The notes under the pieces are model-generated. The model worked only from the letters and a program-made list of their open reading frames with translations, searched no databases and had not been told where the DNA came from. The position numbers and the translations under genes were made by a program. This document shows positions 6,038-7,778 of a stretch of 7,778 bases of DNA, piece by piece. The DNA is from JBBSUX01 sp038234045 (GTDB lineage: Bacteria > Pseudomonadota > Gammaproteobacteria > Burkholderiales > Burkholderiaceae_C): positions 1 to 7,778 of the forward strand of contig JBBSUX010000169.1 in NCBI GenBank assembly GCA_038234045.1, given 5' to 3'. The stretch's first letter is position 1, and each line of letters opens with the position of its first letter.

Positions 6038-7778
6038 TTACCGCACCGCAGGCACCGACTCCATCGTCGGCGTCACGCGGCCGGTTTTCTTGGGCGTTGC
6101 CATCAGCATCGCTACGCGCGCCCTCTCGCCTTCTTCGCGCGGTAGTTGCCGGATACGCACGGTGCGCTCGACAAAATTGTTCTCATCGCCCTGAATCATC
6201 AGGTCGAGGAACGTCGTGATTCCCAGCAACTTGGTGCGCCGCGTGATGGCCGTATCGTCCTTGCGGGTTTTGCTGTTGGACAACTGCGCCTGGATGGTAC
6301 GCACGATACGCGGTGCGTAGTAGCGCGCCGGCTCGTCGTCAATCTGCACGCGATAAGCGCCTTCAGGGTCGACCCCTTCAACGCACAGCGGCTGCGCGCG
6401 GCACAGGCTGAGTAGCAACTTCGTCTCACCGGTGTTTTGAAGGCGGCGCGCATCCACCACCACCAAACCCTTGTTGCTGGGCAGGCGCAGCAGCGGTGCT
6501 TCTTGCACCGCATCACTGAAGCGCAGCGTGACTTGGGCACCGGGTGCCAGCGGCGGCAACGTGACGAACTTGCCGTTGGCCACGTGCACCAGTTCCTCAT
6601 CGCCGTGCCACACGCTGTTGAACGGCAGACGCTGTTCGATCACCATCGCCGTGATGCGGCGTGACGTGGGATTGCGCACGGTGACCGTTCGGCCGCCGTC
6701 GGCCACCGTCATCACCAGCTCTTCGTAGTCGGCCATGCGCTGGTACAACTCGGCCTGCGTGCCAATCCAGTAGTTCAGCCGCTCGGCGAGGTTGATGCAA
6801 TAGCGCACATAGTCGAGCGTGCCCTTGCCATCGTTGCACGACGGGTCGCGAGACAGTTCGGGGTGGTACTGGAAACTGTAGACGCCGTTTTCCAGTTGGT
6901 CTGGCTCGGCGCCCGGGCCGCGCAGGCGTGAGTTGTGGCTGGCAAAAATCGACTCCACCAGCTCGTACGACGCGTCGTATTCGTGGGTGCGGTCCCAGCC
7001 ACGCAGCGGGCGCCATTCGTGGTCGGTGGTGACCACCGCGTGGAAAGGGAACCAGATGCCTGGCGTGGCGATGGTGCGGCGCAAGTCCGTGATGTAGGTG
7101 AGTTCCTTGCCACCGCCTGCTCCTTCGGTCATGGCGTTCGGGTCGCGCACTCCGTATTCGATCATGTGGTAGTAGCAAAACGTGCACATGCCCAGCACGG
7201 TCGGTTGGTGCTCGTACAGGTAGTCCATAGCATCGATGGTCTCGGGGTGCATGTGGCCACCCGCGTGGCGGCCACAGGTGCAGATCGTGAAGCCCAGGCT
7301 TTTCTCGGCGTTGATGACGTGCGTGAACAAGCCCTTGCCCTTGATGGCTTCGGGCGGGTCGCCGATAGAACTATCGTTGTGCAGCGCTGGTTCAATGAAG
7401 CTATTTTTGGTGGTGCGCTCAACCCAGTCGCGCGCCATCGGCTCGGTGTTATTGGTCGAGAAGCCCGGGTCTTCGATATCGTAGCTCGCGGGGATCAGGT
7501 TTTGAATCTGATATTCGAGCATCGTGTAGTCACGCATGCCGTGCACGTCATGGCGGAACGACAGCACGCCGTCGTAGGTAGCGAACGAGCGCAGACGTGT
7601 GTTCCAAAGCGTATCCATGCCAGCGTCAATCATCAGGCGGCGGATGAAGAACAGCAGCGTGTCGCCCCAATGCGTCGGGTTCGCCCAGTGCCTCACGGCC
7701 TCGACATTCAGGTGAGCTTGCATCATTCCGCCCAGCAGTTCGAACACCGGGTTGGCGATGTAGACGGTGCGCTCGGCG
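6038..7778 (-). CDS. Polysaccharide deacetylase-like (NodB-fold) large protein, N-terminus outside the window
   Basis: The frame is open through the window edge, so the GTG at 7747 is an internal Val and about 579 C-terminal residues are visible (numbered here from the edge). Motifs in NodB order suggest a carbohydrate esterase 4-like barrel: FRHDV (74-78, Asp77), HAGGH (171-175, an H-x-x-x-H metal pair), a central WFPFHAVVTTDHEW segment, and QYHPE (303-307). The spacing between Asp77 and His171 is longer than usual for the family. Two Cys pairs, CTC (166-168) and CTFC (198-201, followed by His204), flank the His motif. From about 360 the sequence alternates in a beta-rich way (RTVTVRNPTSRRITAMVIEQRLPFNSVW; GKFVTLPPLAPGAQVTLRFS), like an accessory beta-sandwich, and ends in a polar, charged tail. 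The activity, substrate and localisation are unknown. I could not name an established family, so the fold is an inference from motifs. Confidence 0.55.
   Translation of the reverse strand, partial: AERTVYIANPVFELLGGMMQAHLNVEAVRHWANPTHWGDTLLFFIRRLMIDAGMDTLWNTRLRSFATYDGVLSFRHDVHGMRDYTMLEYQIQNLIPASYDIEDPGFSTNNTEPMARDWVERTTKNSFIEPALHNDSSIGDPPEAIKGKGLFTHVINAEKSLGFTICTCGRHAGGHMHPETIDAMDYLYEHQPTVLGMCTFCYYHMIEYGVRDPNAMTEGAGGGKELTYITDLRRTIATPGIWFPFHAVVTTDHEWRPLRGWDRTHEYDASYELVESIFASHNSRLRGPGAEPDQLENGVYSFQYHPELSRDPSCNDGKGTLDYVRYCINLAERLNYWIGTQAELYQRMADYEELVMTVADGGRTVTVRNPTSRRITAMVIEQRLPFNSVWHGDEELVHVANGKFVTLPPLAPGAQVTLRFSDAVQEAPLLRLPSNKGLVVVDARRLQNTGETKLLLSLCRAQPLCVEGVDPEGAYRVQIDDEPARYYAPRIVRTIQAQLSNSKTRKDDTAITRRTKLLGITTFLDLMIQGDENNFVERTVRIRQLPREEGERARVAMLMATPKKTGRVTPTMESVPAVR

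Overview
The window is a GC-rich stretch from a Gram-negative bacterium. Dense minus-strand coding, GlnHPQ proteins close to those of enterobacteria, and an RpiR-type regulator next to amino-acid transport genes suggest a proteobacterium, most likely betaproteobacterial (Burkholderiales-like). That placement is inference from general character, not from a marker gene. Every gene I can support lies on the minus strand, so transcription runs from high to low coordinates.

Right part (7778 to 6038): the C-terminal 579 or so residues of a large protein whose start lies beyond the window edge. It shows NodB / polysaccharide-deacetylase-like metal-site motifs, a Cys/His-rich segment and a C-terminal part that looks beta-rich. 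Next comes aphA (5939 to 5253), a periplasmic class B acid phosphatase with a signal peptide, followed by a strong 14-bp hairpin (5140-5171) that probably ends its transcript.

Centre (about 5040 to 655): one compact operon. A promoter/operator region carries a perfect 10+10 bp palindrome (4979-4999) and a second TGCAA/TTGCA inverted repeat over the predicted -10 box. It is followed by glnH, glnP, glnQ (a complete glutamine-type ABC importer), a cytoplasmic C45-family Ntn-hydrolase (penicillin acyltransferase-like) and an RpiR-family HTH-SIS regulator. Spacings are 30 bp, a 4-bp ATGA overlap, 16 bp and 4 bp, so co-transcription is likely. The most interesting reading is that the importer brings in glutamine or a glutamine-like amide or conjugate, the hydrolase cleaves an amide bond inside the cell, and the regulator controls the set through the palindromes. 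The transporter assignment is strong. The link between importer and hydrolase is a hypothesis.

Left part (654 to 1): a truncated remnant of a PhnD-type phosphonate/phosphite-binding protein (C-terminal third only) just downstream of the regulator, then about 260 bp with no recognisable gene.
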